The position numbers and the translations under genes are program-made. DNA of 64,000 nucleotides from Haematococcus lacustris (lineage: Eukaryota; Chlorophyta; Chlorophyceae; Chlamydomonadales; Haematococcaceae): contig JASKMD010000017.1 of assembly GCA_030144725.1 (NCBI GenBank), positions 6,753,992 to 6,817,991 on the forward strand, in the 5' to 3' direction. The number at the start of each line of letters is the position of its first letter. Within the stretch, counting starts at the first letter, position 1. A model generated the notes under the pieces. It ran no database searches. It was not told the origin of the DNA and saw only the letters and a program-made list of their open reading frames with translations. This document shows, piece after piece, positions 1-10,973 of the stretch.

Positions 1-1038
1 GCATTGCCACACATACAACCTGCTGTCCATGCATGCTGCGCATGGACTACAACCTGCTGCTGCTGCTTATCCACTGCAACACATGCACTACAGCCTGCTT
101 CTGCTGCTCATGCACTGCAGCCTAGGCGGTGGCTGTGTTGTGGCGGGTAGGGGGAAAATGGAAGGGAAGAGGAGGTGCCCGTCAGACCTGCAACCAAGGG
201 ACGTGCACGTGAGGGAGGGGGATCAGGGCTGGGTATTGGGTGTCAGTCACTTACTGGCAGGCAATTGGCCATTTATAAGAAGGGTTGGGGAGAAGTGGGA
301 GAAGAGGGAGAAGAGAGGGTAGGCAGGAAAGGGAGATGACGAATGAGAGGGGGCAGGGAGAAGAGGGAGAAGAGGGGGCTTGCTCCTAGCTGCTGGGTAG
401 GGTAGGGAGGTCGGGGGTAGGGAGGTAGGGGAGGGAGGTGAGGGGGAGATGAGGAGGACGAGGTGGGGGCGCAGGAGACTGGGAGGTGTTGGTAATGGTA
501 CAGGGTAGGATGCCGCTGCTGGCTGCCGCTCCTGGCTGGGCTGGGGACGAGGCAAGGGCGGAAATGGAACTGGGCGTTTCACTTACCACAACATTAAGGT
601 GACATCACAACATTAACATAAGAACACAACACAACAGCATGCTCATGCTCAAGGCTCATGCTCAAGGCTCATGCTCAAGGCTGTTGCCAGACTGCTGGCA
701 AGCATGGAGGCATGGCTGCAACAGCCTATGCTAGCGCCACACACCTGCTGCCTTGACCTGGGCAATCAACATGTCATGGACATGTCATAAGGTTGGGCTC
801 AGCTGCCGCTCCTGGCTGCTGCTCCTGGCTGCTGCTCCTTGCTCCTCCTAGCGGCTGCTCATGGCTACTCTGGGGAGGGGAGGGGAGGGGCAATGGGGAA
901 GGAGGGTATCATTAAACTGGGGCTGGGCTGGGCGTGGGGAGTTTGTTGACGGATTGGGAGGGGGTGGGCATATAGGGAAGGGGGGGGGAGGGGCCAGTGG
1001 TGGTAGTGGGAAAGGGGAATGGGTGTGGCCATTACAAC

Positions 1039-1113
1039 CTGCAGCAAACAAGGGCATGCTAGCGGTCAGACTAGGTATATAAGGCCACATAGTTGCAAGG
1101 GATAGCCACTTAC
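1039..1113 (-). repeat. Intron-like 75-bp module, copy 1
   Basis: On the minus strand it starts GTAAGTGG and ends CCCTTGTTTGCTGCAG. Four further modules of 75-77 bp with the same ends lie at 51514-51590, 52203-52278, 52628-52704 and 58310-58384 on the plus strand. The base pairs after the AG are also similar (variants of GTGTAATGGTCACAC). Confidence 0.6.
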
Positions 1114-1125
1114 CGTGTGCACTGC

Positions 1126-1412
1126 AGCACATGTCCTCCAGCCTGCTGCTGCTGCTCATGCACTACAGCCTGCTGTTGCTGCTCATGCACTGCAGCCTGC
1201 AGCTGCTGCTCATGCACTGCAGCTGCTGCTCATGCATTGCAGCCTGCTGCTGCTGCTCATGCACTGCAGCCTGCTGCTGCTGCTCATGCACTGCAGCCTG
1301 CAGCTGCTGCTCATGCATTGCAGCCTGCTGCTGCTGCTCATGCACTGCAGCCTGCTGCTGCTGCTCATGCACTGCAGCCTGCACTGCAGCCTGCTGTTGC
1401 TCATGCACTGCA
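1126..1412. repeat. 27-bp minisatellite (CAGCCTGCTGCTGCTGCTCA...)
   Basis: About ten copies of a 27-bp unit containing CTGCTGCTGCTCATGCACTG. The unit length is a multiple of three, so long open frames appear in several registers; these are artefacts of the repeat. Degenerate copies of the unit occur at 50-125 and 61600-61830. Confidence 0.85.
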
Positions 1413-2183
1413 GCATATACACTTGTGTACCGCAGTTGCTGCGTCCTTGCTGCGTCTTGTAGCGTTCGTCGCTCGTCGTGTATACTTGGAAATGCCCGGA
1501 CTCGAAAATGCGAGCTCGGAACTGAGGACTAAACTGAACTGGGCACACAGCCACGAGCTTACATTCGTTAATGCGGGTGGCTCTGGGGCATTGTCCTGGT
1601 CAGCCTGAGGCTCTGCGTTACGAGCTGGTGGGTGCTAACCACGCCGTTTAGGTGCGTTTCTTAAGCCCTTGCTGGGTCGCATTGAAGGGCCTGCAGCTGG
1701 GTCGCTACTAATGGCGCTGCATCTGGGTCGCTTCTAATAGCGCTGCAAACATCCTGCTGATGCCCTCTTCACTGCAGCAACAATCCTCGACGGAGGACGG
1801 TCAGAGCGGGCAGGCAGGGCGGAGTGGGCGGTTGGCGGTTGGGCAAATGTACCCCTTTCCCTGACAACAAAAAAGGTACTATTTGGGTACTTTTCTCCGG
1901 GAGACCTGATTGCTCCGCCACGTGGCCACCACCAACACATCCTAACCCACCACCTCCCAACCTCGTCTACCCCGCCCAGCTCCCAGTAGCCCCTCCTCCC
2001 AGCCTGCCATCAGCCTCCTGCCCCCTAACTCTCCTTCTCCCCGCCTCCTACCTCTCCCCTACCTCTCCTTCACCCATCTCCCCCCTACCTCTCCTTCACC
2101 CATCTCCGTATCCATCACCCCCCATCACCCTGACCACCGAGCCAAGCCCGTAGCCCCGCTCAGCCACCTCTTGATCCCAAACC

Positions 2184-2951
2184 ATGAAGAAGAAGAAATT
2201 AAGCAAGGCAAAGAGTGCTCATCTCCATGCACTAAACAAGTCGCCAAGGGCTGGCTATCTGCATTGCCCTAACAACATCAAGGCTGCAGCTTGTACGGCA
2301 CAAGCGACAAACCGTGATCTGCAGGCTGAGGTGCAGCGGTTGAGGGATGTGGGGCAGTCCCTTATGGGCACAGTGGATGGGTTGCAGGGCGACCTAGGGG
2401 CACAGTGGATGGGTTGCAGGGCGACCTGCAGGCAGCACACCAAGGCCTGCAGGGTGAGCACACGGCTTTGCAGCAGGTGGCATGCAGAGCGGCAGCTACC
2501 AATCACTCCCTACGGGCTGCTCGACGCAGCCTCAAGTGTCAGGTGCATAACTACCGGCACAAACGCCGCCCCCACCACTCCCCTCATGTGGGCCAGCTCA
2601 TGTGGGCCAGCAAGGATGACGGCCTGCACGCTTTTGAGCTCTACCGCCACACCCAGGATGTGCTAGCTCGTCTGGGGACCTGGGACACATTGCCCCTTCT
2701 GGCAGGTCTGCATAGCCAGCTGCAACACTTGGTGCCAGCAGATCAGCGCGAGCAGCAGAAGCAGCAGCTTGCGACCTATTTGCAGGAGCACTGTGGTGCT
2801 ATGTGGACTTACTACCAGCATCATGTGCAGGCTCAAATGGCCTTGCCCCACCTCTTCGCTGCTCTCGGCAGCTCAGACCAAGCTACGCGCATGGAAGTGG
2901 CGATTGATGTGGTGTACCATGCCGAGCTACGGCTGCCGCCGCCTGAGGATG

Positions 2952-2987
<36 letters not shown>

Positions 2988-2991
2988 GGAT

Positions 2992-3022
<31 letters not shown>

Positions 3023-3229
3023 GAGGACCCTTATGGCACTTGGCGTCAATATGCATCTGACATTCGTGCCATGGCTGTGAACGGCGACCCTGGCAGCCCC
3101 GCATTGCGCCTTCACCTCGAACAGTACTACCTTGCCTGCCCCATCTCCAATGCCCCAGTCAGGCGTTCCCAACATGGGGTTGGTAATCTTCATGCAACTG
3201 CGGCCCATCTACTCCATCATTTGATGTAA
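2184..3229 (+). pseudogene. Unit copy 1: coiled-coil/polyQ ORF, frameshifted and truncated
   Basis: The family is not recognised. The frame starts with a basic KKKKLSKAKS stretch, then a heptad-like region rich in Leu, Gln and Arg (DLQAEVQRLRD...), then two Gln runs separated by an Arg-Met. A 32-bp tandem duplication at 2369-2432 shifts the frame by +2, so the N-terminal part (2184-2666) and the main part (2405-3229) sit in different frames. After the shared NAPV the protein ends in an unrelated tail encoded by the spacer. The same frameshift is in all three copies, so it predates the amplification. It could be an N-terminal fragment of a transposon protein; no catalytic motif is visible. Confidence 0.5.
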
Positions 3230-4033
3230 CGTTTGCTGCGTCTGCTGCAATGCGATATTGCGCGTTTAATGTCCGACTGGAATTGCCATCGGAGTCTTTC
3301 GATGCGGGCAGCCACATGTGACCCCGGATGTGTCCCAATCGCAGACCGTGGTTAGCTACACTGGTAAGCTACGTCCTTGGCTATCCGTTAGCGATGCACG
3401 ACATGTCGGTGGCGCACACCACTGAAGTCCGGCAAACATGGCTGCGCGAGCTTCTTGATGGTGCAGGCCGCATGGCGAGGATGTGAAGGAACCCCGGTTT
3501 GTGTGTGGCAGCGCTGTATCGCTGTAATGGTGGGCGGCACAGTAGGGACTAGTCACCCCCTCCAGCTATGATCCGCTTTATGTTTTGCACCATTAAACAA
3601 ACAGCCTGCCCTCACACATACCATTTGTAGCATACTCATTAACGCGTCCATGACACTATGCAACTCAATCATTGGGTTTGTATGTGACAAGTTATACCGC
3701 TTACAAGGTACACATGCTGATGGCTACAGGTGCACGAGCAGCCGACTGAGCTTGGCTTACCACTCCGCCACGTGGCCACCACCAACACATCCTAACCCAC
3801 CACCTCCCAACCTCGTCTACCCCGCCCAGCTCCCAGTAGCCCCTCCTCCCAGCCTGCCATCAGCCTCCTGCCCCCTAACTCTCCTTCTCCCCGCCTCCTA
3901 CCTCTCCCCTACCTCTCCTTCACCCATCTCCCCCCTACCTCTCCTTCACCCATCTCCGTATCCATCACCCCCCATCACCCTGACCACCGAGCCAAGCCCG
4001 TAGCCCCGCTCAGCCACCTCTTGATCCCAAACC

Positions 4034-4801
4034 ATGAAGAAGAAGAAATTAAGCAAGGCAAAGAGTGCTCATCTCCATGCACTAAACAAGTCGCCAAGGG
4101 CTGGCTATCTGCATTGCCCTAACAACATCAAGGCTGCAGCTTGTACGGCACAAGCGACAAACCGTGATCTGCAGGCTGAGGTGCAGCGGTTGAGGGATGT
4201 GGGGCAGTCCCTTATGGGCACAGTGGATGGGTTGCAGGGCAACCTAGGGGCACAGTGGATGGGTTGCAGGGCGACCTGCAGGCAGCACACCAAGGCCTGC
4301 AGGGTGAGCACACGGCTTTGCAGCAGGTGGCATGCAGAGCGGCAGCTACCAATCACTCCCTACGGGCTGCTCGACGCAGCCTCAAGTGTCAGGTGCATAA
4401 CTACCGGCACAAACGCCGCCCCCACCACTCCCCTCATGTGGGCCAGCTCATGTGGGCCAGCAAGGATGACGGCCTGCACGCTTTTGAGCTCTACCGCCAC
4501 ACCCAGGATGTGCTAGCTCGTCTGGGGACCTGGGACACATTGCCCCTTCTGGCAGGTCTGCATAGCCAGCTGCAACACTTGGTGCCAGCAGATCAGCGCG
4601 AGCAGCAGAAGCAGCAGCTTGCGACCTATTTGCAGGAGCACTGTGGTGCTATGTGGACTTACTACCAGCATCATGTGCAGGCTCAAATGGCCTTGCCCCA
4701 CCTCTTCGCTGCTCTCGGCAGCTCAGACCAAGCTACGCGCATGGAAGTGGCGATTGATGTGGTGTACCATGCCGAGCTACGGCTGCCGCCGCCTGAGGAT
4801 G

Positions 4802-4837
<36 letters not shown>

Positions 4838-4841
4838 GGAT

Positions 4842-4875
<34 letters not shown>

Positions 4876-5208
4876 GAGGACCCTTATGGCACTTGGCGTC
4901 AATATGCATCTGACATTCGTGCCATGGCTGTGAACGGCGACCCTGGCAGCCCCGCATTGCGCCTTCACCTCGAACAGTACTACCTTGCCTGCCCCATCTC
5001 CAATGCCCCAGTCAGGCGTTCCCAACATGGGGTTGGTAATCTTCATGCAACTGCGGCCCATCTACTCCATCATTTGATGTACCGTTTGCTGCGTCTGCTG
5101 CAATGCGATATTGCGCGTTTAATGTCCGACTGGAATTGCCATCGGAGTCTTTCGATGCGGGCAGCCACATGTGACCCCGGATGTGTCCCAATCGCAGACC
5201 GTGGTTAG
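4034..5208 (+). pseudogene. Unit copy 2: same ORF, longer spacer-encoded tail
   Basis: Same architecture and same 32-bp frameshifting duplication as copy 1, with one visible coding change near the duplication (GDL to GNL). A T-A-A to T-A-C change in the spacer lets the frame run on to 5208, giving a different C-terminus. This shows that the tail is not under coding constraint. Confidence 0.5.
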
Positions 5209-6654
5209 CTACACTGGTAAGCTACGTCCTTGGCTATCCGTTAGCGATGCACGACATGTCGGTGGCGCACACCACTGAAGTCCGGCAAACATGGCTGCGC
5301 GAGCTTCTTGATGGTGCAGGCCGCATGGCGAGGATGTGAAGGAACCCCGGTTTGTGTGTGGCAGCGCTGTATCGCTGTAATGGTGGGCGGCACAGTAGGG
5401 ACTAGTCACCCCCTCCAGCTATGATCCGCTTTATGTTTTGCACCATTAAACAAACAGCCTGCCCTCACACATACCATTTGTAGCATACTCATTAACGCGT
5501 CCATGACACTATGCAACTCAATCATTGGGTTTGTATGTGACAAGTTATACCGCTTACAAGGTACACATGCTGATGGCTACAGGTGCACGAGCAGCCGACT
5601 GAGCTTGGCTTACCACTCCGCCACGTGGCCACCACCAACACATCCTAACCCACCACCTCCCAACCTCGTCTACCCCGCCCAGCTCCCAGTAGCCCCTCCT
5701 CCCAGCCTGCCATCAGCCTCCTGCCCCCTAACTCTCCTTCTCCCCGCCTCCTACCTCTCCCCTACCTCTCCTTCACCCATCTCCCCCCTACCTCTCCTTC
5801 ACCCATCTCCGTATCCATCACCCCCCATCACCCTGACCACCGAGCCAAGCCCGTAGCCCCGCTCAGCCACCTCTTGATCCCAAACCATGAAGAAGAAGAA
5901 ATTAAGCAAGGCAAAGAGTGCTCATCTCCATGCACTAAACAAGTCGCCAAGGGCTGGCTATCTGCATTGCCCTAACAACATCAAGGCTGCAGCTTGTACG
6001 GCACAAGCGACAAACCGTGATCTGCAGGCTGAGGTGCAGCGGTTGAGGGATGTGGGGCAGTCCCTTATGGGCACAGTGGATGGGTTGCAGGGCGACCTAG
6101 GGGCACAGTGGATGGGTTGCAGGGCGACCTGCAGGCAGCACACCAAGGCCTGCAGGGTGAGCACACGGCTTTGCAGCAGGTGGCATGCAGAGCGGCAGCT
6201 ACCAATCACTCCCTACGGGCTGCTCGACGCAGCCTCAAGTGTCAGGTGCATAACTACCGGCACAAACGCCGCCCCCACCACTCCCCTCATGTGGGCCAGC
6301 TCATGTGGGCCAGCAAGGATGATGGCCTGCACGCTTTTGAGCTCTACCGCCACACCCAGGATGTGCTAGCTCGTCTGGGGACCTGGGACACATTGCCCCT
6401 TCTGGCAGGTCTGCATAGCCAGCTGCAACACTTGGTGCCAGCAGATCAGCGCGAGCAGCAGAAGCAGCAGCTTGCGACCTATTTGCAGGAGCACTGTGGT
6501 GCTATGTGGACTTACTACCAGCATCATGTGCAGGCTCAAATGGCCTTGCCCCACCTCTTCGCTGCTCTCGGCAGCTCAGACCAAGCTACGCGCATGGAAG
6601 TGGCGATTGATGTGGTGTACCATGCCGAGCTACGGCTGCCGCCGCCTGAGGATG

Positions 6655-6693
<39 letters not shown>

Positions 6694-6697
6694 GGAT

Positions 6698-6734
<37 letters not shown>

Positions 6735-7254
6735 GAGGACCCTTATGGCACTTGGCGTCAATATGCATCTGACATTCGTGCCATGGCTGTGAACGGCGAC
6801 CCTGGCAGCCCCGCATTGCGCCTTCACCTCGAACAGTACTACCTTGCCTGCCCCATCTCCAATGCCCCAGTGGAGTCCTTGTTGCAGCTGTTGAAGCATG
6901 GTGGTGGCAGGTACATGGAGCTGCCAGCTCTGCTGCAGTTGATGTCCCTGCACACATGCAAGGAGGCCATGAAGACTGTGGATGTTCATGATTTGCAACA
7001 GCATATGGGTCAGCTCCGTGCTGAAGCTGCGTCGGCCATTTCGTAGATATGACTCTCCTCTGTTCAAATGTGTATCTTTGGACAGGCACTGAGCACCGCT
7101 GAGAGCGAGGTAGTTTTAGCTGCGTCGGCCATTTCGTAGATATGACTCTCCTTTGTTCAAAGCACTGTTTACATATATTTTTGACTGAGTGGCTGCGGAG
7201 ATACGGGCTTCGTATCACAGGGGGGTGGTTTTCAGGTAGTTGGGAACGCCTGAC
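5011..7254. mobile_element. Possible 2.24-kb element bounded by 16-bp inverted repeats
   Basis: GTCAGGCGTTCCCAAC at 5011-5026 (also 3158-3173) is repeated perfectly in inverse orientation at 7239-7254. The interval would be a non-autonomous transposon enclosing the spacer and copy 3. A related terminus, differing by a few bases (CCCAACATGGGGTTGGTAA shared), lies near 42312-42345 on the minus strand. No target duplication is visible, so the call is tentative. Confidence 0.4.
5887..7046 (+). pseudogene. Unit copy 3: same ORF with its own C-terminus
   Basis: This copy has the most complete 3' end: after NAPV it continues for about 57 residues of helix-rich sequence (VESLLQLLKHGGG... to AEAASAIS) to a stop at 7046. 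It shares the 32-bp frameshifting duplication. Just past the stop, a 44-bp stretch at 7025-7068 is repeated at 7119-7162. The family is unknown and there is no catalytic motif. It is probably the parent form from which copies 1 and 2 were truncated. Confidence 0.5.
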
Positions 7255-7281
7255 GCAAAGTTAACAAACCTCACTCCACCA

Positions 7282-7531
7282 CCTAGGCCCTCGACCTTGA
7301 GCCTTCATTGCAGTCGAACACACTAATTGTGGACCACTACAAAACGGTGTTTTGTCTGTGTGGTGTTCCCATCACATGGCATGCTCATGGCCTATACATG
7401 GCATACACATGGTCATGGTCGCCTACCACCTACAGCATTGCCTGACCCCTGTGACAGGGCTATGTGTAGAGTTGGCATGACAAAACATGCACTAATTGAA
7501 AGCTGATGACAGCTCAAAGGGGGGGCACACA
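7282..7531 (-). ncRNA. Conserved Fanzor 3' region; candidate guide-RNA scaffold
   Basis: These 250 bp directly follow the Fanzor stop and recur, wholly or partly, at 11710-11905, 15186-15392, 17260-17486, 18708-18799, 25878-25947 and 32683-32924, always with the same 3' end. A perfect hairpin ACAAAAC-ACC-GTTTTGT is kept in several copies (B, F, with small changes in C and E), CCCTG-TCA-CAGGG lies upstream, and CTCAAGGTTGAG sits next to the end. In known TnpB/Fanzor loci the omega/fRNA scaffold is made from this position, with the guide read from flanking DNA past the element end. RNA function is inference; the conservation could instead reflect transposition ends. Confidence 0.4.
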
Positions 7532-10500
7532 CTACTGTGCCACAGCAGGCTGCTGTTGCTGGGCCTTGGGTGGCTTGTCTCGCACCCGCTTGTATCCCAG
7601 GCCAAGGTACTCCTTGCCCTTGGCTGGCAACTTCCCCTGCTCTGGCCACCAGCACAGCTCCAGTGGGCGCCACTTGCTCTCCCCAATGCGCTGCATGTTC
7701 AGCGCTGCATTGCAGTCCCTGTCCAGCCACCTGCCTGGCTGTGGTGCTGGCTTTGCCTTGGCAGCCTTGCCCTTGCCCTTGCCCTTTGTGGGCTCAGCTG
7801 CCGGCTCAGCCTTGGTGCGCTTGCTGCGCTTGGCTGGCAGGGGAGTGCTGGGCCCAGGCTCTGAGGCTGCTGGCTGTGTGGCTGCCTGGTTGCTGCATGG
7901 GGCCTGTGGGGGCTTGCAGGGGGCTACTACCGGGCACCACCTCATGCCCCTCACCGGCTGGTCACGCTGCTGGCTCCAGGCTGGGCGCAGCAGGCGGTGG
8001 TGCACCAGCCCTGCAGGTGGCTTCCAGCCTGCAGGCCTAGTGGCCCTGCGCTTGTTCAGCTGCCTCTCACAGGGCTGCTGGCCATGCACTGCTGAGCTGA
8101 CCCGGCTGGTGCGGTGCTCATCCACAAGCACCACCCTGCCCCACCGCTGGTCTGTGCCCCTGGGCCTGCACACCACCTTGCAGCAGGCCCGCAGCACCGC
8201 ATCAGCACCCCAGCCCCCCCTTGTGCCAATGCCAGCTGCTCCAAAGAAGAAAACCAGCTGTTTGGCATGCCCATGCCGCTGCATGGACACCTCCACCATG
8301 TCCTCCTCCAACTGCAGCCATGCACACAAGGCAAACAGAGGGTGGCTGACATGGTGGCACACAGTTAGGCATGTCACTTGCAACACCTCTTTCACTTCCT
8401 ACCAACCCACCAACTCTCAGTCCCTCACCCTCCCTCCCTCCCACCCACCCGCACCTTCTTGAGGAACTGCTCCAGTGTCCGGTCCTAAGCTCCGTACAGC
8501 CTGAGCCGCTGTTGTGCCCACTTGGGGTCCAGGTACACCTCCCACACCGCATCCCAGGTGGCCAGCGTGACAGTGATGTGCTTCAGGTTGGCCTCCAGGG
8601 AGGTGCCGGTTGAGCTTGCTGCTGCCAGGTGCTGGAGGTGTGGCTTGATAGGAGCCAGCCACCACTCGGTGTCACGGCGGGCATTGTTCAGGCCACTGCC
8701 ATGCCTGACCTGGCCCTTGGTCAGTTTCCACCGGCGCAGCTGGTCTGCCATCAGCTGGCCTGTCGCCGGATCCCACACCCCTGAGGTTGCACTGACTGCC
8801 TGGGTGACGCCAGGGTCAATGCCTACCCCAATCTGGGTGGCTGGATTGAACACAAATTGTCGTGTTTCAGCTAGGCCCTTGCCAATGCGGGGCAGCCCCA
8901 ACTCATGGGCCGCTACAGCTGCTGCACCTGGGGCTGCCACTGGGCTGCTGTTGCTGCTGGAGGGGCCTGCTGCTGAGGGTGGCGCAGGAGGGGTTGGGAG
9001 GGGGCGGGTGTAGTGCACACACACACTGACGCCATCTGTCTCTACCGTCCTCTCGAACTCAAACCCCTGGTTGGCCAGCTTCCCCGTGCTGAACCACCTA
9101 GTTCAATGATGGCTACGGGCTGGCTCTGCGGTGAACACATCCGCTGTCTCCCTCGTGAGCCCCAGCTGCTGGCACACCCCGTGGAGCACTCTGCTGTCCA
9201 CCTTGATGAAGTGGATGCCCACCTTGGCCATGGGCGTGAGGGTGAAGGGGGGTGGGCAGGTCAGAACCCGGGGACCTACCCTACGCCTGCCACTCTTTGG
9301 CTTGCCTGGCACGGGTGGGGTGGGGGGCTGCTGCCACTGCTCCAGGCACCTGCACACATGCACCGCATGGCGCATGCGGCAGGGGAGGGGCACGGTGTCC
9401 TGCAAGGAGTCATCCTCCTCCAGGGCCAGCAGTCTCCGCTACTTGGCTGCCTCCTCTATCAGGTCAGCCACGTGTCCCTTGTCCAGGGTGGCTGCCTGCA
9501 GCTCAGGGCTGTCAGCGTCGAGGCTGTACCCACACGCCATCCTGATGAACAGCTGAGCCTCCTCCCCGTTCCAGCATAGCCGGGCCCTGGCTGCCTTGGC
9601 GTACAGCTTGAGATAGCGTTCTGCATGCATGCAGGTCAGGGTCAGGGTCAGGGTCAGGGCCAGGGTCAGGGCCAGGGTCAGGGTCAGGGCCAGGGTCAGG
9701 GTCAGGGTCAGGGCCAGGGTCAGGGTCAGGGCCAGGGTCAGGGTCAGGGTCAGGGTCAGGTCAGGTCAGGCCTAGATCATGGTCAGGTCAGGGTCAGGTC
9801 AGGGTCAGGTCTATATCAAGGTCCAGGTCCAGGTTCTATGCACCACCATCACTTGCCTGGGTTGGAGTAGTGCTGCTGCATGGCAACCGCTAGCTGCATG
9901 GAGTGATGGCTGATGGTGTTGTTGTCCCCGGTCAGGTTGACGCTGCCAAGTTGCTGCAGCTTGGCCAGCAGCTCCTGGTTGCTGGGGTCATCAAAGGCGG
10001 GCTTGATGCTGTAGTGTAGGATCTGCCTTGGGCGCCCAAGCCGCCGCTGCAGCTGGTTGTAGGGTTTCAGCTTGCTGGAGTTAGCAAAGTAGTCAAAGAA
10101 GACCTGCAGCTGCTGCAGCATGACGGGATCTTCGCTGTCAAGGGGCATGGGTGGCCCAGTGGGTGCTGCTGCTGGGGGGTGGCGGGCAGCGAGGCGGGCA
10201 CTGGGTCGCCGCAGCGTGGGTGGCGCTGGGGCAGGCTCTGGCTCAGGATCTGGCTCAGGATCAGGATCAGGCTGAGGCTCCCAGTCCATAGCCATGCTGG
10301 CTGGCTGGGCGGGGGCACGAGGGGGGAGTGGGGGTAAGGGGGCAGCATCCAGTGCACGAGGAGGCTGCACGGCTGGAGGTGTAGGGCGCTGCGGAACCCT
10401 GGGGTGGAGTAACCCACCAAGCATGTCAGGAAGATCCTGAGCACATACAACGAGGCGATGACACGGAGCTGGCTGTGCACACCAGCCCTCAGCTGGAAGT

Positions 10501-10729
10501 GGGCCATCAGCTTGCGCTTCGTCTTCTTGCACCCGCGCAGCACAGCGCCACCCGGGACCTTGATGACCTGCGGCCAAGCACAATCCGCACTTTGACAGGC
10601 CGGCACACAATGCAGGGACACAAACAGTGCGGGGCCGGGGGTGCGCACCTGTCGTCGCTGGGTTTTCCATTCAGCCCTTCGCTCCTCGCGTTGTTTGCCT
10701 TGGAGGGGTGCGAGGACCTGCGCTGGCAT
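7532..10729 (-). pseudogene. Fanzor RuvC-like nuclease, about 894 codons, three nonsense codons
   Basis: Fanzors are RNA-guided DNA endonucleases related to IS605 TnpB. My model has exons 10729-10649, 10567-10418, 10364-9857, 9620-8455 and 8311-7532; all phases join, and the third intron is a GC-AG intron. RuvC-I is IGVGIDPGV (Asp near 8816), RuvC-II is VLVDEHRTSR (Glu near 8118) and RuvC-III is LDRDCNAALN (Asp near 7713). The wedge-like region before RuvC-I is recognisable (VGIHFIKVD..., DGVSVCVHYTR). A Pro/Glu-rich stretch follows the N-terminus. The usual CxxC pairs between RuvC-II and III are not clear. In-frame stops are TAG at 9439, TGA at 9103 and TAG at 8485, with no frameshift; the two TAGs fit CAG-to-TAG changes. 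It is probably recently inactivated. The gene start (first ATG, 10729) is uncertain. Confidence 0.8.
9626..9830. repeat. (TCAGGG)n-type array in Fanzor intron 3
   Basis: More than 25 hexamers alternating GGTCAGGGTCAGGG and GGCCAGGG. The array fills most of the intron at 9621-9856. Similar arrays lie at 26416-26640 and 26996-27030. They resemble telomere repeats only superficially. Confidence 0.9.
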
Positions 10730-10915
10730 GAACAGTAGCGATGTGAGCAGCGCGGAGCTCACCGGACTGCACAGTTGCAGCGAACCACACCACGACTACG
10801 ACGAACCTTGTTTTCGCGGGCTTTCAATAGGACGCGGCTCTTATCCGCGCTACTGGGCCGCGTCCTCGGAGGCATTGCGCCACTAGGCTCATATCGGCAC
10901 ACACCTGCTGCTACC

Positions 10916-10923
10916 TACTTATA
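10916..10923 (-). promoter_or_regulatory. TATA-like box of the Fanzor element
   Basis: TATAAGTA on the minus strand, about 190 bp upstream of the proposed start codon and inside the 5' segment shared with the short derivative, where it is at 32661-32668. Its position fits a promoter carried by the element's 5' end. Confidence 0.4.
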
Positions 10924-10973
10924 CCCAGGAGGCGATGTCACTCACTCTCGCACCTCCAAAGGGCACTTCCAAA

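Larger units (their letters stand above)
1..1912. mobile_element. Remnant of a KDZ-like long-TIR element (right part)
   Basis: No intact gene is visible. The segment ends at 1898-1912 with CCGGGAGACCTGATTG, which matches, with one or two changes, the inverted terminus of the element at 59194-63822. Its left part (about 50-125) and the array at 1126-1412 carry the same CTGCTGCTGCTCATGCACTG satellite found inside that element (61600-61830). I infer a related, diverged copy whose other end lies outside the window. The ORFs here are C-rich or GA-rich low-complexity frames and are not called as genes. Confidence 0.4.
1913..7254 (+). repeat. Tandem array, three copies of a 1,853-bp unit
   Basis: Units begin with CTCCGCCACGTGGCC at about 1913, 3766 and 5619 and are nearly identical over their shared length. 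The period is 1,853 bp. Visible differences are a few substitutions and the number of CAG codons in two adjacent runs (11/10, 11/11, 12/12). Copies 1 and 2 break off at the same base (just before 3158 and 5011) and continue into a 600-bp spacer; copy 3 continues into a different 3' end. Near identity implies recent amplification, or an assembly duplication. Confidence 0.9.
7282..10973 (-). mobile_element. Fanzor (eukaryotic TnpB) element, 5' end in the gap
   Basis: The 3' boundary is set by the common end of seven related copies: the minus strand runs ...GAGGGCCTAGG and then into unique flank at 7281. The 5' side (10896-10973) matches the 5' part of the short copy at 32576-32924: 13-bp CCCTTTGGAGGTG-type repeats, then GAGAGTGAGTGACATC, then TATAAGTA. 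The rest of the 5' end and any target duplication are hidden in the 500-N gap. Between the ends lies one spliced gene for a TnpB/Fanzor nuclease. Confidence 0.8.

Noticed and set aside
2883..3208. Minus-strand poly-Ala and poly-Leu ORFs in the tandem units
   Set aside because: Shadows of the CAG runs in the plus-strand frame.
7282..7300. Helitron 3' end (hairpin followed by CTAG)
   Set aside because: Copies A, E and G end ...GGCCTAGG after a hairpin, but B, C, D and F lack CTAG and several copies have 17-bp target duplications, which Helitrons do not make.
9626..9830. Telomeric repeat
   Set aside because: TCAGGG/CCAGGG hexamers are internal to a Fanzor intron and differ from algal TTTTAGGG or TTTAGGG telomeres.
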